A DNA stretch of 38,798 nucleotides from contig PBLA01000005.1 of NCBI GenBank assembly GCA_002722245.1, positions 1 through 38,798 of the forward strand. The letters are read 5' to 3'. The stretch's first letter is position 1; the number at the start of each line of letters is the position of its first letter. Below, piece after piece: positions 17,833 to 26,022 of this stretch. The notes under the pieces were generated by a model. The model was not told where the DNA came from. It searched no databases and saw only the letters and a program-made list of their open reading frames with translations. The position numbers and the translations under genes are program-made. This DNA comes from Flavobacteriales bacterium. GTDB taxonomy: Bacteria > Bacteroidota > Bacteroidia > Flavobacteriales_C > GCA-002722245.

Positions 17833-19586
17833 CTTTTCAATTGCGTTTCGAGTTCGTGAATAATACGTTCTGCTTCTGCATACATCTCCTTGGGAGATAG
17901 AACGATAGGAGAGAATCGGGCCATCTTACAATCATTAGAGACTTTAATGGTTTGATTAATTAAATGCTCCTCTACCATTTGATTTTTAAGATGCGTAATT
18001 ATTGTCTCTTTTTTTAATTGAGATCGATCGATCATTAGTTTACCCAACAAATAGGAGTTAATAGCTTCATCAACAAGCGCATAAAATTTACTCTTATCTC
18101 CTGCGATCTCCTTTTCTGCATTCTTTAAGTACTTTTTCGCTACTTTTTTGGCTTTAGATTTATTATTGGATTTTATTTGATCTTTAGACAGTATTCTTTT
18201 TCGAAATCCAAAGACACCAACTCCAAAGCCAAGCACACTAAAAATGATGAGCATTAAATGAGCGAATGAACCTGTGAATGAAGATCTTTGATCATTGGAT
18301 AAATTTTCAATTTTATTAAGGTATCGAATATCACTTCCTTGCAATTCTACTTTTTTTCCTCCTCCGGAGGAAATATAGGGTTGGATATCTCCTTTCCCAG
18401 CACCGGTGACTTTAATGTTAATTGGAGTTGTTTTGATATCATAATATTTTTTCTTTTTTGGATTAAAAGCCCAAAGCGTAATTGGCGGTATTTTGAATTC
18501 TCCTGGTTGTCTTGGGATTGCTACAAATTCAAAGGTTTTACTACCGTTAATCCCGTTTAAATTTGTTTTAATATTATCCTTCACGGTTGCCGGTAGAGTT
18601 TCGAAAGCACTCGGGAAGTTTATCGTAAGATCATTAAGTGTATTGAGATTTCCTGAGCCGGAAATAGTAATTCGTATCGTAACGGCATCATTTACATTTA
18701 ACTCTTTCTTGTCACATGTTGATTTGGCCTTAAAATTACCCACAATAACAGGTTGGGTGATACCAGACTCCGCAATAGGCAATGGCTTCACATCAACAGT
18801 AAGCCTATTTGATGTGATTTCCTGGGTTTCTGTTTGTGTAAAAAAGCCTCTGCCTGTTGTCAAATACATATCTCCTTTCACCGCTGGTAGTGTCGTTTTT
18901 CCCGTTTTAATGGGGGTGAGAATAAAAGAAAAGTCTTTGTTGGTGAGGTATTTTTTTCCGTTTATTGTGCGAATTTTATTTTTTGTTTCAGATGGAATAG
19001 TTTTTACAATAAAGCCGTCAAATTTTGGCAATTCTTTCATTCGAAACCCTTTTGTTTGAAAGGCAGAATACCAATGAAGATCAATTCTAAACGGCTCACC
19101 TATATAAACTGAACTTTTAGTTGATTTTAATTTTAAAATTAAGTCTCCATTTATGCCAGAATCCTTTTTTTGTTTAATTATTTGTACCGTTTTATCCTGA
19201 CAAGGATATTCCTTTCCATTAAGAATGAATTGGATTCCAGGAATTTTAAACACCCCTATTTTCTTTGATTTTAGATAGTAGGTTATTGTCACTTCTTGGG
19301 ATATGGAGCCATTTATAATTGAGGTAGAATTACCACTATTTTGTCCCAAAACCTCTAACTCTCCAAAATTATTTCCGGAAATTTGATAATTTCCTTGGAG
19401 GCGTTGACCTACTGATTTCAATATGTATTGTACCGTAAATTGTTCTCCAACTTCAAATTCAGTTCCTTCAACTTGCGTAATTCCTTGTATACCTTCTCCC
19501 GCAAAAACAGTATTGAAAGATGTAAGAAGAACTATTAAAATTATAAAGTTCCACGTTAGTTTAATTCTGTGTAAACGATAATTCAT
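17829..19586 (-). CDS. batD: BatD family protein
   Basis: This 585-residue envelope protein has a signal peptide (TSFNTVFAG), then the long BatD region of several Ig-like beta domains. Examples are EGTEFEVGEQFTVQYIL, the SVYIGEPFRIDLHWYS repeat and the KELNVNDAVTIRITISGSGN repeat, all of which share a 'surface protein with strand pairs' pattern. One membrane segment (about 440-462) and a cytoplasmic helical tail (about 475-585) follow. BatD is thought to present a periplasmic face to the BatA/BatB vWA domains. It starts one base into the batC stop (TAATG) and ends in an ATGA overlap with batE, so translation is probably coupled through the block. Confidence 0.92.
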   Translation of the reverse strand: MNYRLHRIKLTWNFIILIVLLTSFNTVFAGEGIQGITQVEGTEFEVGEQFTVQYILKSVGQRLQGNYQISGNNFGELEVLGQNSGNSTSIINGSISQEVTITYYLKSKKIGVFKIPGIQFILNGKEYPCQDKTVQIIKQKKDSGINGDLILKLKSTKSSVYIGEPFRIDLHWYSAFQTKGFRMKELPKFDGFIVKTIPSETKNKIRTINGKKYLTNKDFSFILTPIKTGKTTLPAVKGDMYLTTGRGFFTQTETQEITSNRLTVDVKPLPIAESGITQPVIVGNFKAKSTCDKKELNVNDAVTIRITISGSGNLNTLNDLTINFPSAFETLPATVKDNIKTNLNGINGSKTFEFVAIPRQPGEFKIPPITLWAFNPKKKKYYDIKTTPINIKVTGAGKGDIQPYISSGGGKKVELQGSDIRYLNKIENLSNDQRSSFTGSFAHLMLIIFSVLGFGVGVFGFRKRILSKDQIKSNNKSKAKKVAKKYLKNAEKEIAGDKSKFYALVDEAINSYLLGKLMIDRSQLKKETIITHLKNQMVEEHLINQTIKVSNDCKMARFSPIVLSPKEMYAEAERIIHELETQLKR

Positions 19587-20488
19587 TACCAGTCTTTTTC
19601 TATTTTTTTTCGCGGTTTCTTTTCCATTTGAGATCGTATCATTTTCTCTCTAACCGCACTCTCATTATTTTCTAATTCTTTAAGTAACTGTTGGGCCTGA
19701 GCTTTTGAAATCGCCTTTATTTTTTTTGGTTCTTGTACTTGCTGATCACCTTTTTCTTGTCCCTTTTTTTCAGATCTTTCCTTTTGATCTCGGCCTTCTT
19801 TTTCTTCAGGTTTTCCATCTTGCTGATCCTCCTTAGCGTCTTTAGTTTGCCCGTTTTCCTCTTTCTTTCCCTCTTCTTGTTCGTTTTTGTCTCCGTTATT
19901 GTTCGAATTATCTCCTTTTTTGTCGTTCTTTTCTTTTTTTTGATCCTCGTTTGGATTTTTATTATCCTTTGAGTTTTGACTGTTTTTATTGTCTTTGTTT
20001 TGTTGGTTTTTATCATTTTTCTGATCGTTTTTTTGATCAGATTTGTTTTGCTTGTTTTTGTTCATCATGCGTTTTGCATACGCCAAATTATATCGAGAAT
20101 CTTCATCTGCTGGATTGTTTCTAAGCGCATTTTTGAAAGCTTCAATGGCTTCTTCAGCGCGTTGATTTTTTAGGTAAGCATTTCCCAAATTGTGATATGC
20201 TTTTGCTTTTTGATGTTTTGCCTTTAATTGGGGTATTAAATTTTCATAATCAGTAATCGCACCTACATAATCCTGTTGATTATATTTTGAATTCGCGAGG
20301 TTGTATTGTGCTTCGATGGATTCCGGATTAATAGCTAGTGCCTTAAGAAACATTGAATCAGCCATTAAATAATCCGCTTCATTAAAGTTTGCGTTTCCTT
20401 CACGAATAAACGATCGTTCCTCTTGAGCCTTTACTCCTAAAGAAATATACATCAAAAGCACTATGAATATTAGTTGTTTTTGAACCAC
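19586..20488 (-). CDS. batC: BatC: TPR protein with charged low-complexity tail
   Basis: I place the start at the GTG at 20486-20488, giving about 300 residues that begin directly with a signal peptide (QKQLIFIVLLMYISLGVKAQ). The ATG at 20554 would add 22 residues of poor signal-peptide character and overlap batB by 85 bases. Three TPR repeats follow (NANFNEADYLMADSMF, IEAQYNLANSKYNQQDY, KAYHNLGNAYLKNQRAEEA). Then comes a run of about 100 residues made almost only of K, N, D, Q, E and G, and a conserved tail ending in KKIEKDW with IKAISKAQAQQLLKELE before it. TPRs imply protein binding within the Bat complex. The low-complexity tract is probably unstructured. Confidence 0.87.
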   Translation of the reverse strand: MVQKQLIFIVLLMYISLGVKAQEERSFIREGNANFNEADYLMADSMFLKALAINPESIEAQYNLANSKYNQQDYVGAITDYENLIPQLKAKHQKAKAYHNLGNAYLKNQRAEEAIEAFKNALRNNPADEDSRYNLAYAKRMMNKNKQNKSDQKNDQKNDKNQQNKDNKNSQNSKDNKNPNEDQKKEKNDKKGDNSNNNGDKNEQEEGKKEENGQTKDAKEDQQDGKPEEKEGRDQKERSEKKGQEKGDQQVQEPKKIKAISKAQAQQLLKELENNESAVREKMIRSQMEKKPRKKIEKDW

Positions 20489-21537
20489 GTTCCTTTTCTT
20501 TTTAAAATCAATAAATCCATTACAATGAACATTATTCCTATTGCTAAAAACCATTGAAAACGGCTACTGTACGAGGTGTATTGCTTTGCTTCATATTCCG
20601 TTTTTTCAATTTCACCAATTTTAGTAAGCATAGATTGAAGACCTAGGTTTTGGTTTGAGCCACGAACGTATGTTCCTCCTCCTGCCTCTGCTAAAGCGAC
20701 AAGCGATGGTTCATTAAGTCTGGTAATTATTGTACTCGCATTTCTGTCTTTCTTAACGCCTATTCTTCGTCCATTTTTATTAAAATCTGGTATTGTGGAA
20801 CCTTTAGAACTTCCAAGTCCAATGGTAAAAACTTTGATGTCTTTTTCCTGAAGTTGTTCTGCGATTTCTATTGCTCGTCCATCATGCTCTTCTCCGTCTG
20901 TAATAACAACAATTGCCTTATTGGTTGGAGAAGATGAAGGAAGCGATTTGTTCGCTAACTCAAGCGCTCGTGCAATATTTGTTCCAGGTACTGGAATAAT
21001 TCCGGTATGAATTCCCTGAATAAAAAGTTCAGCTGCAGAGTGATCGTTGGTTAGAGGTAACTGAAGAAAGGCATCTCCAGCAAACACAATAACACCAATT
21101 CGATCAGATCCTAAACTATTTATAATTTTGTTAATGGAAAGCTTTGCTCTTGTTAGTCGATTTGGTTTTAAATCTTCTGCCAACATACTTTTTGATACAT
21201 CTAAGCAGAGCATTAAATCTATTCCAGCTCGTTGAACCTCTTCTTTTTTATCTCCAAATTGTAAATTTGCTCCTGAAAGAATAATACATGCAAAGCCTGT
21301 TGTCCATGCCATAAATCGGAGAATCGATCTATTTTTTGATAGATTGGGAAATAAATTATTCAGCGTAGTTTCTGATTTAAATTGATTCAGTTGTTTTTTT
21401 TGTAACCAACGATTAATGCAGTAAAGCGCTATTATCGCTGCAGATAAAAGAAAGAACCAAAGCACCCAGTTGTTTTGCCAACGCGCAAAGTCACGATCAG
21501 TAAATAGGTACGAAGATATGGCTTTCATCCAGTTCAT
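20470..21537 (-). CDS. batB: BatB: von Willebrand factor A membrane protein
   Basis: The 355-residue protein has membrane segments at about 25-40 and 73-92, a vWA domain (about 100-310) and a C-terminal membrane segment (about 328-346). The metal-ion-dependent adhesion site is present: DVSKS at 113-117, a Thr in the LPLTNDH loop, and TDGEEHDG. vWA domains with an intact metal site bind partner proteins; in this family the partners are thought to be the MoxR ATPase and other Bat proteins. It starts immediately upstream of, and abuts, the batA stop (no gap), and its own end overlaps batC by 19 bases. Confidence 0.94.
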   Translation of the reverse strand: MNWMKAISSYLFTDRDFARWQNNWVLWFFLLSAAIIALYCINRWLQKKQLNQFKSETTLNNLFPNLSKNRSILRFMAWTTGFACIILSGANLQFGDKKEEVQRAGIDLMLCLDVSKSMLAEDLKPNRLTRAKLSINKIINSLGSDRIGVIVFAGDAFLQLPLTNDHSAAELFIQGIHTGIIPVPGTNIARALELANKSLPSSSPTNKAIVVITDGEEHDGRAIEIAEQLQEKDIKVFTIGLGSSKGSTIPDFNKNGRRIGVKKDRNASTIITRLNEPSLVALAEAGGGTYVRGSNQNLGLQSMLTKIGEIEKTEYEAKQYTSYSSRFQWFLAIGIMFIVMDLLILKRKGTWFKNN

Positions 21538-22518
21538 TTAATCGATCGTTTTAAATACGGTGAGTTCCAAAGATTTCCCCAACCCTAAAAGGATTAGACC
21601 CACCAATACATAGGGTAGGAATAGCTCTGTTTTTTTGTAGTATTTTAAGCTCGCTAACTCAGTTTTTTCTAATTGGTCGATTTCCTCATAAATATTTTTA
21701 AGCGCATTCGGAGATTCAGCTCTGTAGTATCTTCCTCCTGTTATTTTTGCTATTGCTTCAAGTGACTCAGTATCAATTTTTGATTCGATTTGTTGGTTAT
21801 ATGTTCGTCCAAAGAAATCTTTTTGTTGTATGGTAAATTTCTTTTTTCCTATCCCAATTGTGTAAACTTTTATATCATACGTGTTGGCTAATTCCGCTGC
21901 TGTTTTAGGGGATATTTCCCCTGCATTATTCTCACCATCGGTCAGTAAAACAATTACTTTACTTTTGGCCTCACTATCTTTTAGTCTTTGAACGGCTGTT
22001 GCTAATCCAGATCCAATTGCTGTACCATCCTCTAATATTCCCATCCGAATGTCTTGAAAAAGTTCGGTGATCCTATTGTGGTCAATGGTTAAAGGACATT
22101 GAGTAAAACTTTCGGCAGCAAAAACTACCAGACCAAATCGATCATTAGGTCTAGATTGAATGAATTCTGTAGCGATTTTTTTTGATGCATCAAATCTGCT
22201 TGGTTTAAAATCAGGCATCTTCATGGAGGATGAAATATCCATAGAAATGATCATATCGATCCCCTGGGTTTTAGTTTCCTCCCAGCTTTTCGAATCTTGA
22301 GGGCGAGCTAAAGCTACAATAAAGGCGATTAATCCAATTTGTAAACACAGGAAAGGTATGTGTTTTAAATACACAAGGGAAGATGTCTTTCCAAAACCTT
22401 CAGATGAACTGAATTTAAAATCTACATTATCATATACTTCCTTGAAGTAATATAATACAATAAGGATAGGTATGAGTAAAAATGCCCAGAACCATTCAGG
22501 ATTAGCAAAGCTTTCCAT
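21538..22518 (-). CDS. batA: BatA: von Willebrand factor A membrane protein
   Basis: The ATG at 22516-22518 gives MESFANPEWFWAFLLIPI, matching the usual BatA N-terminus. A TTG at 22575 would add 19 residues and overlap the upstream gene by eight bases, so I prefer the ATG (326 residues). A membrane segment at about 10-25, another at 54-71, a vWA domain (about 88-290) with metal site DISSS, QCPLTIDH and TDGENNAG, and a C-terminal membrane segment (about 301-320) are visible. It is paralogous to BatB next door; the pair is standard in the Bat operon. Confidence 0.93.
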   Translation of the reverse strand: MESFANPEWFWAFLLIPILIVLYYFKEVYDNVDFKFSSSEGFGKTSSLVYLKHIPFLCLQIGLIAFIVALARPQDSKSWEETKTQGIDMIISMDISSSMKMPDFKPSRFDASKKIATEFIQSRPNDRFGLVVFAAESFTQCPLTIDHNRITELFQDIRMGILEDGTAIGSGLATAVQRLKDSEAKSKVIVLLTDGENNAGEISPKTAAELANTYDIKVYTIGIGKKKFTIQQKDFFGRTYNQQIESKIDTESLEAIAKITGGRYYRAESPNALKNIYEEIDQLEKTELASLKYYKKTELFLPYVLVGLILLGLGKSLELTVFKTID

Positions 22519-22567
22519 AGAAAATAGTTTGCTGAAAGCCGCTTTAGAGAATTCTATGAAGTTTCCT

Positions 22568-23440
22568 TTATCCAATTTCTTCTTGGTGTGATTCTAAAAT
22601 TTCTTTTAAAGCATTTATTGCGCGTTCATGTTGAGAAAAAACGCCCTTTTGTTTGGCAAATTTCACCATATCGGAGAAGTTTAAAATATGACTAACTTCA
22701 TCTCTAAATTTTCTATCGAGTCCCAATGAGTTCAATTGAGTTGTAATATTTCCCGTAGTTTCTTCAAGTGCTTTTATTTTATGCTTGAATTCAAGAAAGC
22801 TTCTAAGGATTAGTGATAGTTCACTTTGAAATTCTTTTTCTTGACCGGTTTCCCATATCTTACTTTCCGCAAGAGCATGATATCTTTCCCAAAGAACTTC
22901 CATTAAAGGACGTGCGGGAATAATTGCTTCGGTTTTACGATTTCTTTTTTTAAGTTGATAAAAAGTGATTGCTGAGGCTCCTCCAATTACAATTAGGATA
23001 ATTAAAACGGTGAAAATTAGTTTTTTACTTTCTGCAAATATCCAAGGGGTATTCATTTGCTTTTTGATTGGCTTAATGTCTTCTTGAGGATTAACAGGAA
23101 CGGAATTAAAGCGAATTAAAGAGGGCGCTGTTTGAGTATTCCCTGAAATAATTGGAGGAATAACAAAATAACCGGAGTCCCAGGCTGTAATGTATATTGA
23201 TTGTTCATATTTTCCTGGAGCAATTGTATCTATGTTCGAGCATTCTATAATCTCTAAATCTTTGCTTAAAGTGTCCTTAATCATTGGCCAGCTAAAATCC
23301 TCTTTCCCTTCATATGAAAGTTTAAATTTTGCCTGTTGACCAATAAGGTATGATGTGGAATCAGTTTTAAAGTCAAACGTTTCAGCATGAGCTATATGAA
23401 CCAAAAGGAATAATATGACTGCAATTTTCAACTTAATCAT
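22568..23440 (-). CDS. Bat-operon single-pass membrane protein
   Basis: The 290-residue protein has a signal peptide (LVHIAHAE), a periplasmic beta domain (about 20-120; TSYLIGQQAKFKLSYEG resembles the BatD Ig-like units), one membrane segment (about 143-163) and a cytoplasmic helical domain (about 180-290). This last part recalls the DUF4381-like proteins that occupy the same place between a DUF58 gene and the vWA genes in other bacteria. It lies four bases into the end of the DUF58 gene (ATGA) and ends 50 bases before the batA ATG. The role is inferred from context only: a membrane partner of MoxR, DUF58 and vWA proteins. Confidence 0.8.
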   Translation of the reverse strand: MIKLKIAVILFLLVHIAHAETFDFKTDSTSYLIGQQAKFKLSYEGKEDFSWPMIKDTLSKDLEIIECSNIDTIAPGKYEQSIYITAWDSGYFVIPPIISGNTQTAPSLIRFNSVPVNPQEDIKPIKKQMNTPWIFAESKKLIFTVLIILIVIGGASAITFYQLKKRNRKTEAIIPARPLMEVLWERYHALAESKIWETGQEKEFQSELSLILRSFLEFKHKIKALEETTGNITTQLNSLGLDRKFRDEVSHILNFSDMVKFAKQKGVFSQHERAINALKEILESHQEEIG

Positions 23441-24309
23441 TTACCTTCTCTTCGTTTAAACACTCTCATTAATGGGATAGTGTAACTTTCATTTGTATTT
23501 AGAATGACTTGATCTATTCCCGTTTTTTTACAACAGTCATCAAATTCCGAAGTCATTTTTTTCCACCAATTGGCATAACTTTTTCGCGTATTTTTCGAAT
23601 TTGTATTCACCCAGCTTCTTTGTCCTGTTTCGGGATTAAATAGTTTAGCTAAACCTATTTTAGGAAGTTCAATTTCTAAGGGATCAAAACATTTTATAGC
23701 GATTAAGTCGTGTTTTGATTTTGCCATTTTTAATGAATTAAAATATCCAGTAGTTATAAAATCACTGATTAGGAATGTTGTGCTTCTTTTTTTAACCGCA
23801 TGGGTTAATTGCACTAATCCAACGTTTAAATCTGTTCCTTTGCTTAATGGTTTAAATTCTAATAAATCACGAATGATTCGAAGGATATGGTTTTTTCCCT
23901 TTCGTGGTGGTATAAATTTTTCCACTTGATCGGAACAAAAGATTACACCAACTTTATCATTGTTTGTGATGGCAGAAAACGCTAGTACAGCAGCTACTTC
24001 TGTAATGTATTCTCGTTTTGTTTGATGAGTTGTTCCAAATGATTCTGAAGCCGAAACATCAATAACAAGCATGACGGTTTGTTCTCGTTCTTCTTCGAAT
24101 GTTTTTACAAAGGGCTCATTAAAACGAGCAGTAACGTTCCAATCAATCGTCCTAGTTTCGTCTCCAAAATTATATTCTCGCACCTCTGAAAAAGTCATTC
24201 CTCGACCTTTAAACGCACTAGAGTAGTGGCCAGAGAAAAGTTGTTTAGACATTCCTCTCGCTTTGATTTCTATTTTGCGTATTTTACTTAGTAATTCGCT
24301 GGAATCCAA
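23437..24309 (-). CDS. DUF58 protein of the Bat operon
   Basis: The 290-residue cytoplasmic protein matches the DUF58 family: SAFKGRGMTFSEVREYNFGDETRTIDWNVTAR is spread over about 29-61, and a vWA-like domain follows (VMLVIDVSAS, about 81-90). The start is a TTG at 24307-24309: it gives ELLSKIRKIEIKARG at the position where DUF58 proteins normally begin, an in-frame stop lies one codon upstream, and the first ATG (residue 20) would remove conserved sequence. DUF58 proteins accompany MoxR ATPases and are presumed partners. It lies 19 bases after moxR and overlaps the next gene by four bases. Confidence 0.92.
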   Translation of the reverse strand: MDSSELLSKIRKIEIKARGMSKQLFSGHYSSAFKGRGMTFSEVREYNFGDETRTIDWNVTARFNEPFVKTFEEEREQTVMLVIDVSASESFGTTHQTKREYITEVAAVLAFSAITNNDKVGVIFCSDQVEKFIPPRKGKNHILRIIRDLLEFKPLSKGTDLNVGLVQLTHAVKKRSTTFLISDFITTGYFNSLKMAKSKHDLIAIKCFDPLEIELPKIGLAKLFNPETGQRSWVNTNSKNTRKSYANWWKKMTSEFDDCCKKTGIDQVILNTNESYTIPLMRVFKRREGK

Positions 24310-24328
24310 AGCTTAAAAAATTACTGAT

Positions 24329-25324
24329 TTAGGGTACTTGAACTTTGTCGATTATTTCTTTTATTATTTGATCCGAATTAATTTCTTGTGCTTCTGCCTC
24401 ATAAGTTAATCCGATGCGATGTCGTAAAACATCTGCTGCAACAGAGCGAATATCTTCAGGAATAACATATCCTCTTCGATTCATGAACGCAATTGCTTTT
24501 CCTGCCTTTGCTAATGCAATTGTTGCTCTAGGAGAACCTCCAAAGGTGATTAAATTTTTATGTTCAGGAAAAGGTTCACGAGTAGCGAACACTAAATCAA
24601 CAATATATTGCTCAATTTTTTCGTCCACATACACCTCTTTTACTAAATTCCGTGCTTCTAAAATTTTCTCTGTGGTTAAAATTGTATTTGCAACAGGGAA
24701 TTCCTTTAACAGGTTTGCTCTCATAATTTTTTGTTCATCACGCTTATTGGGATAATCAAGTTTGACTTTTAACATAAAACGATCAACTTGGGCTTCAGGA
24801 AGTGGATATGTCCCCTCTTGCTCAATAGGGTTTTGTGTAGCTAGTACTAAAAACGGTTTAGGAAGTGGATAGGTCTCTCCACCTATTGTTACTTGTTTTT
24901 CTTGCATAGCCTCAAGTAGAGCACTTTGAACTTTTGCTGGAGATCGATTAATTTCATCGGCTAACACAAAATTTGCAAATATAGGTCCCTTCTTTACTAC
25001 AAATTCTTCTTTCCGTTGATTGTAAATAAGTGTACCAATGACATCTGCAGGTAATAAATCAGGTGTAAATTGAACACGATTAAATTTTGCATTTATAATT
25101 TCGCCCAGTGTATTGATCGCAAGAGTTTTTGCTAATCCTGGTAGACCTTCCAACAGAATGTGACCGTCGGATAGCAAACCAATTAAAAGTGCATCGGTCA
25201 TTTGAGGTTGTCCAACAATTACTTTGGACATTTCAACCTTAATGAGTTCAATGAATGCACTCTCTTTTTCAATTTTTTCGTTAAGTTCAGCAATATTGTA
25301 TTCAGAAGAAGTTATTTGTTCCAT
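24329..25324 (-). CDS. MoxR-family AAA+ ATPase
   Basis: The first gene of the Bat operon encodes a 331-residue AAA+ ATPase. Walker A is GLPGLAKT at 60-67, Walker B and sensor context are VLADEINRSPAKVQSALLEAMQE, and FLVLATQNPIEQEGTYPLPEAQ is diagnostic of MoxR; the C-terminal lid contains GGSPRATIALAKAGKA. MoxR proteins are thought to remodel or activate proteins through vWA partners, here DUF58, BatA and BatB. A -7 box lies 20 bases before the ATG, and this is the only good promoter I see for the eight-gene block. Confidence 0.95.
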   Translation of the reverse strand: MEQITSSEYNIAELNEKIEKESAFIELIKVEMSKVIVGQPQMTDALLIGLLSDGHILLEGLPGLAKTLAINTLGEIINAKFNRVQFTPDLLPADVIGTLIYNQRKEEFVVKKGPIFANFVLADEINRSPAKVQSALLEAMQEKQVTIGGETYPLPKPFLVLATQNPIEQEGTYPLPEAQVDRFMLKVKLDYPNKRDEQKIMRANLLKEFPVANTILTTEKILEARNLVKEVYVDEKIEQYIVDLVFATREPFPEHKNLITFGGSPRATIALAKAGKAIAFMNRRGYVIPEDIRSVAADVLRHRIGLTYEAEAQEINSDQIIKEIIDKVQVP

Positions 25325-25343
25325 ATTTGAATAAAATGAACCT

Positions 25344-25351
25344 CAAATTTA
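25344..25351 (-). promoter_or_regulatory. -7 box of the moxR/Bat operon
   Basis: On the minus strand the site reads TAAATTTG, a full match to TANNTTTG, 20 bases before the moxR ATG. No convincing -33 TTG is seen. Confidence 0.5.
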
Positions 25352-25742
25352 ATAAAGCTCTTTCATATTTAAGATTTTCTAAAGGCGTTAAAATTTGTTA
25401 ACAAATTATTTTTTCCAGTTTTTTTTAAGATTGAGGTCAAAATTAAGGTTTAGCGGAATAGAAACTTTTTTAAGAAAGATTTCTTGTCATTTTTAAAACG
25501 TCAATATCTATTTTTGTATTAAAACCTCAAATTGTTGAAAATTGGCTCGATTTGTGTTTTTGTAAGCGAATTGTTGAGCTTAAATAGGCGTGAACAAATT
25601 TTAAAATATAACTTTTTGAGTGATAAGTGCTTTTTTGAAATATTATTTTTTAAGGAGGCAACTGTGCGTTTTTTAATACGACTTTTATGCGCACGAATAA
25701 ATGTGAAATTATTTAAAACCCGAAAAATTAACTTACCAAATT
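25352..25742. other. AT-rich intergenic region between moxR and the small protein gene
   Basis: This is the longest gap in the window. It holds a plus-strand -7-like box (25509-25516), a Shine-Dalgarno-like AAGGAGG at 25652-25658 and a short inverted repeat (GTGCG at 25664-25668 with CGCAC at 25690-25694). An open frame runs through 25532-25846 but has no ATG and an unconvincing protein. The stretch may be a long 5' leader for the gene at 25743; I see no recognised riboswitch or RNA gene. Confidence 0.4.
25509..25516 (+). promoter_or_regulatory. Possible -7 box for the small protein gene
   Basis: TATTTTTG fits TANNTTTG; the nearest TTG upstream is 22 bases away, which is long. If used, it would give a leader of about 220 bases before the ATG at 25743. 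Confidence 0.3.
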
Positions 25743-25910
25743 ATGGAAACTGTAATGACCACCGAAGAGTACAATCAAACCATTCAAGAGCTTGTTCAAA
25801 TAATGAATGTTCCTACTGTAAACGAAGAAAAGAGAGGAGAGCTTGAAGAAATACTGGATAAAATTGATTCCTATAACGGAATGGAATTTCTTAAAATAAA
25901 ATCAAAGTAG
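25743..25910 (+). CDS. Unrecognised 55-residue acidic protein
   Basis: The ORF starts METVMTTEEYNQTIQELVQ and ends FLKIKSK. It is acidic in the middle, predicted to be two helices, and lacks a signal peptide, so it should be cytoplasmic. The pattern TEEYNQTIQELVQIM, a short linker, then ELEEILDKIDSYNGMEF resembles the N-terminal helical segment found before the helix-turn-helix in some HigA/Xre-type antitoxins, but the DNA-binding domain is missing because the gene stops at that point. No toxin gene is adjacent. A strong terminator begins 14 bases after the stop, which supports it as a real monocistronic transcript. ATG at 25755 is an alternative start. The function is unknown. Confidence 0.6.
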   Translation: METVMTTEEYNQTIQELVQIMNVPTVNEEKRGELEEILDKIDSYNGMEFLKIKSK

Positions 25911-25923
25911 TTAAAATAAAATT

Positions 25924-25964
25924 GCACAAAAAAAGGGACTTGTTTCAAGTCCCTTTTTTTGTGC
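25924..25964. terminator. Perfect 19-bp bidirectional terminator
   Basis: GCAC, seven A and GGGACTTG (25924-25942) pair exactly with CAAGTCCC, seven T and GTGC (25946-25964) across a TTT loop. The core GGGACTTG/CAAGTCCC flanked by A and T runs acts in either direction. It closes the small gene on the left and insulates the LRR gene on the right. Confidence 0.92.
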
Positions 25965-26022
25965 GATTTTTTAAAATGGTGTTACTTTTTTGTGAAAATG
26001 AATTATAGTTGAAAGTTTGTTT

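Noticed and set aside
19717-20016. Lysine/threonine-rich and phenylalanine-rich frames over batC
   Set aside because: They are shadows of the low-complexity A/G-rich coding tract of batC in other frames, with no protein-like features.
22519-22575. N-terminal extension of batA from a TTG at 22575
   Set aside because: It adds 19 residues not typical of BatA and overlaps the preceding gene; the ATG at 22518 gives the usual FANPEWFW start.
25532-25846. Open frame of 104 codons ahead of and overlapping the small protein gene
   Set aside because: It has no ATG, its translation is low-quality (clusters of Cys, Arg and Asn), and its last third overlaps the better-supported 55-residue gene out of frame.
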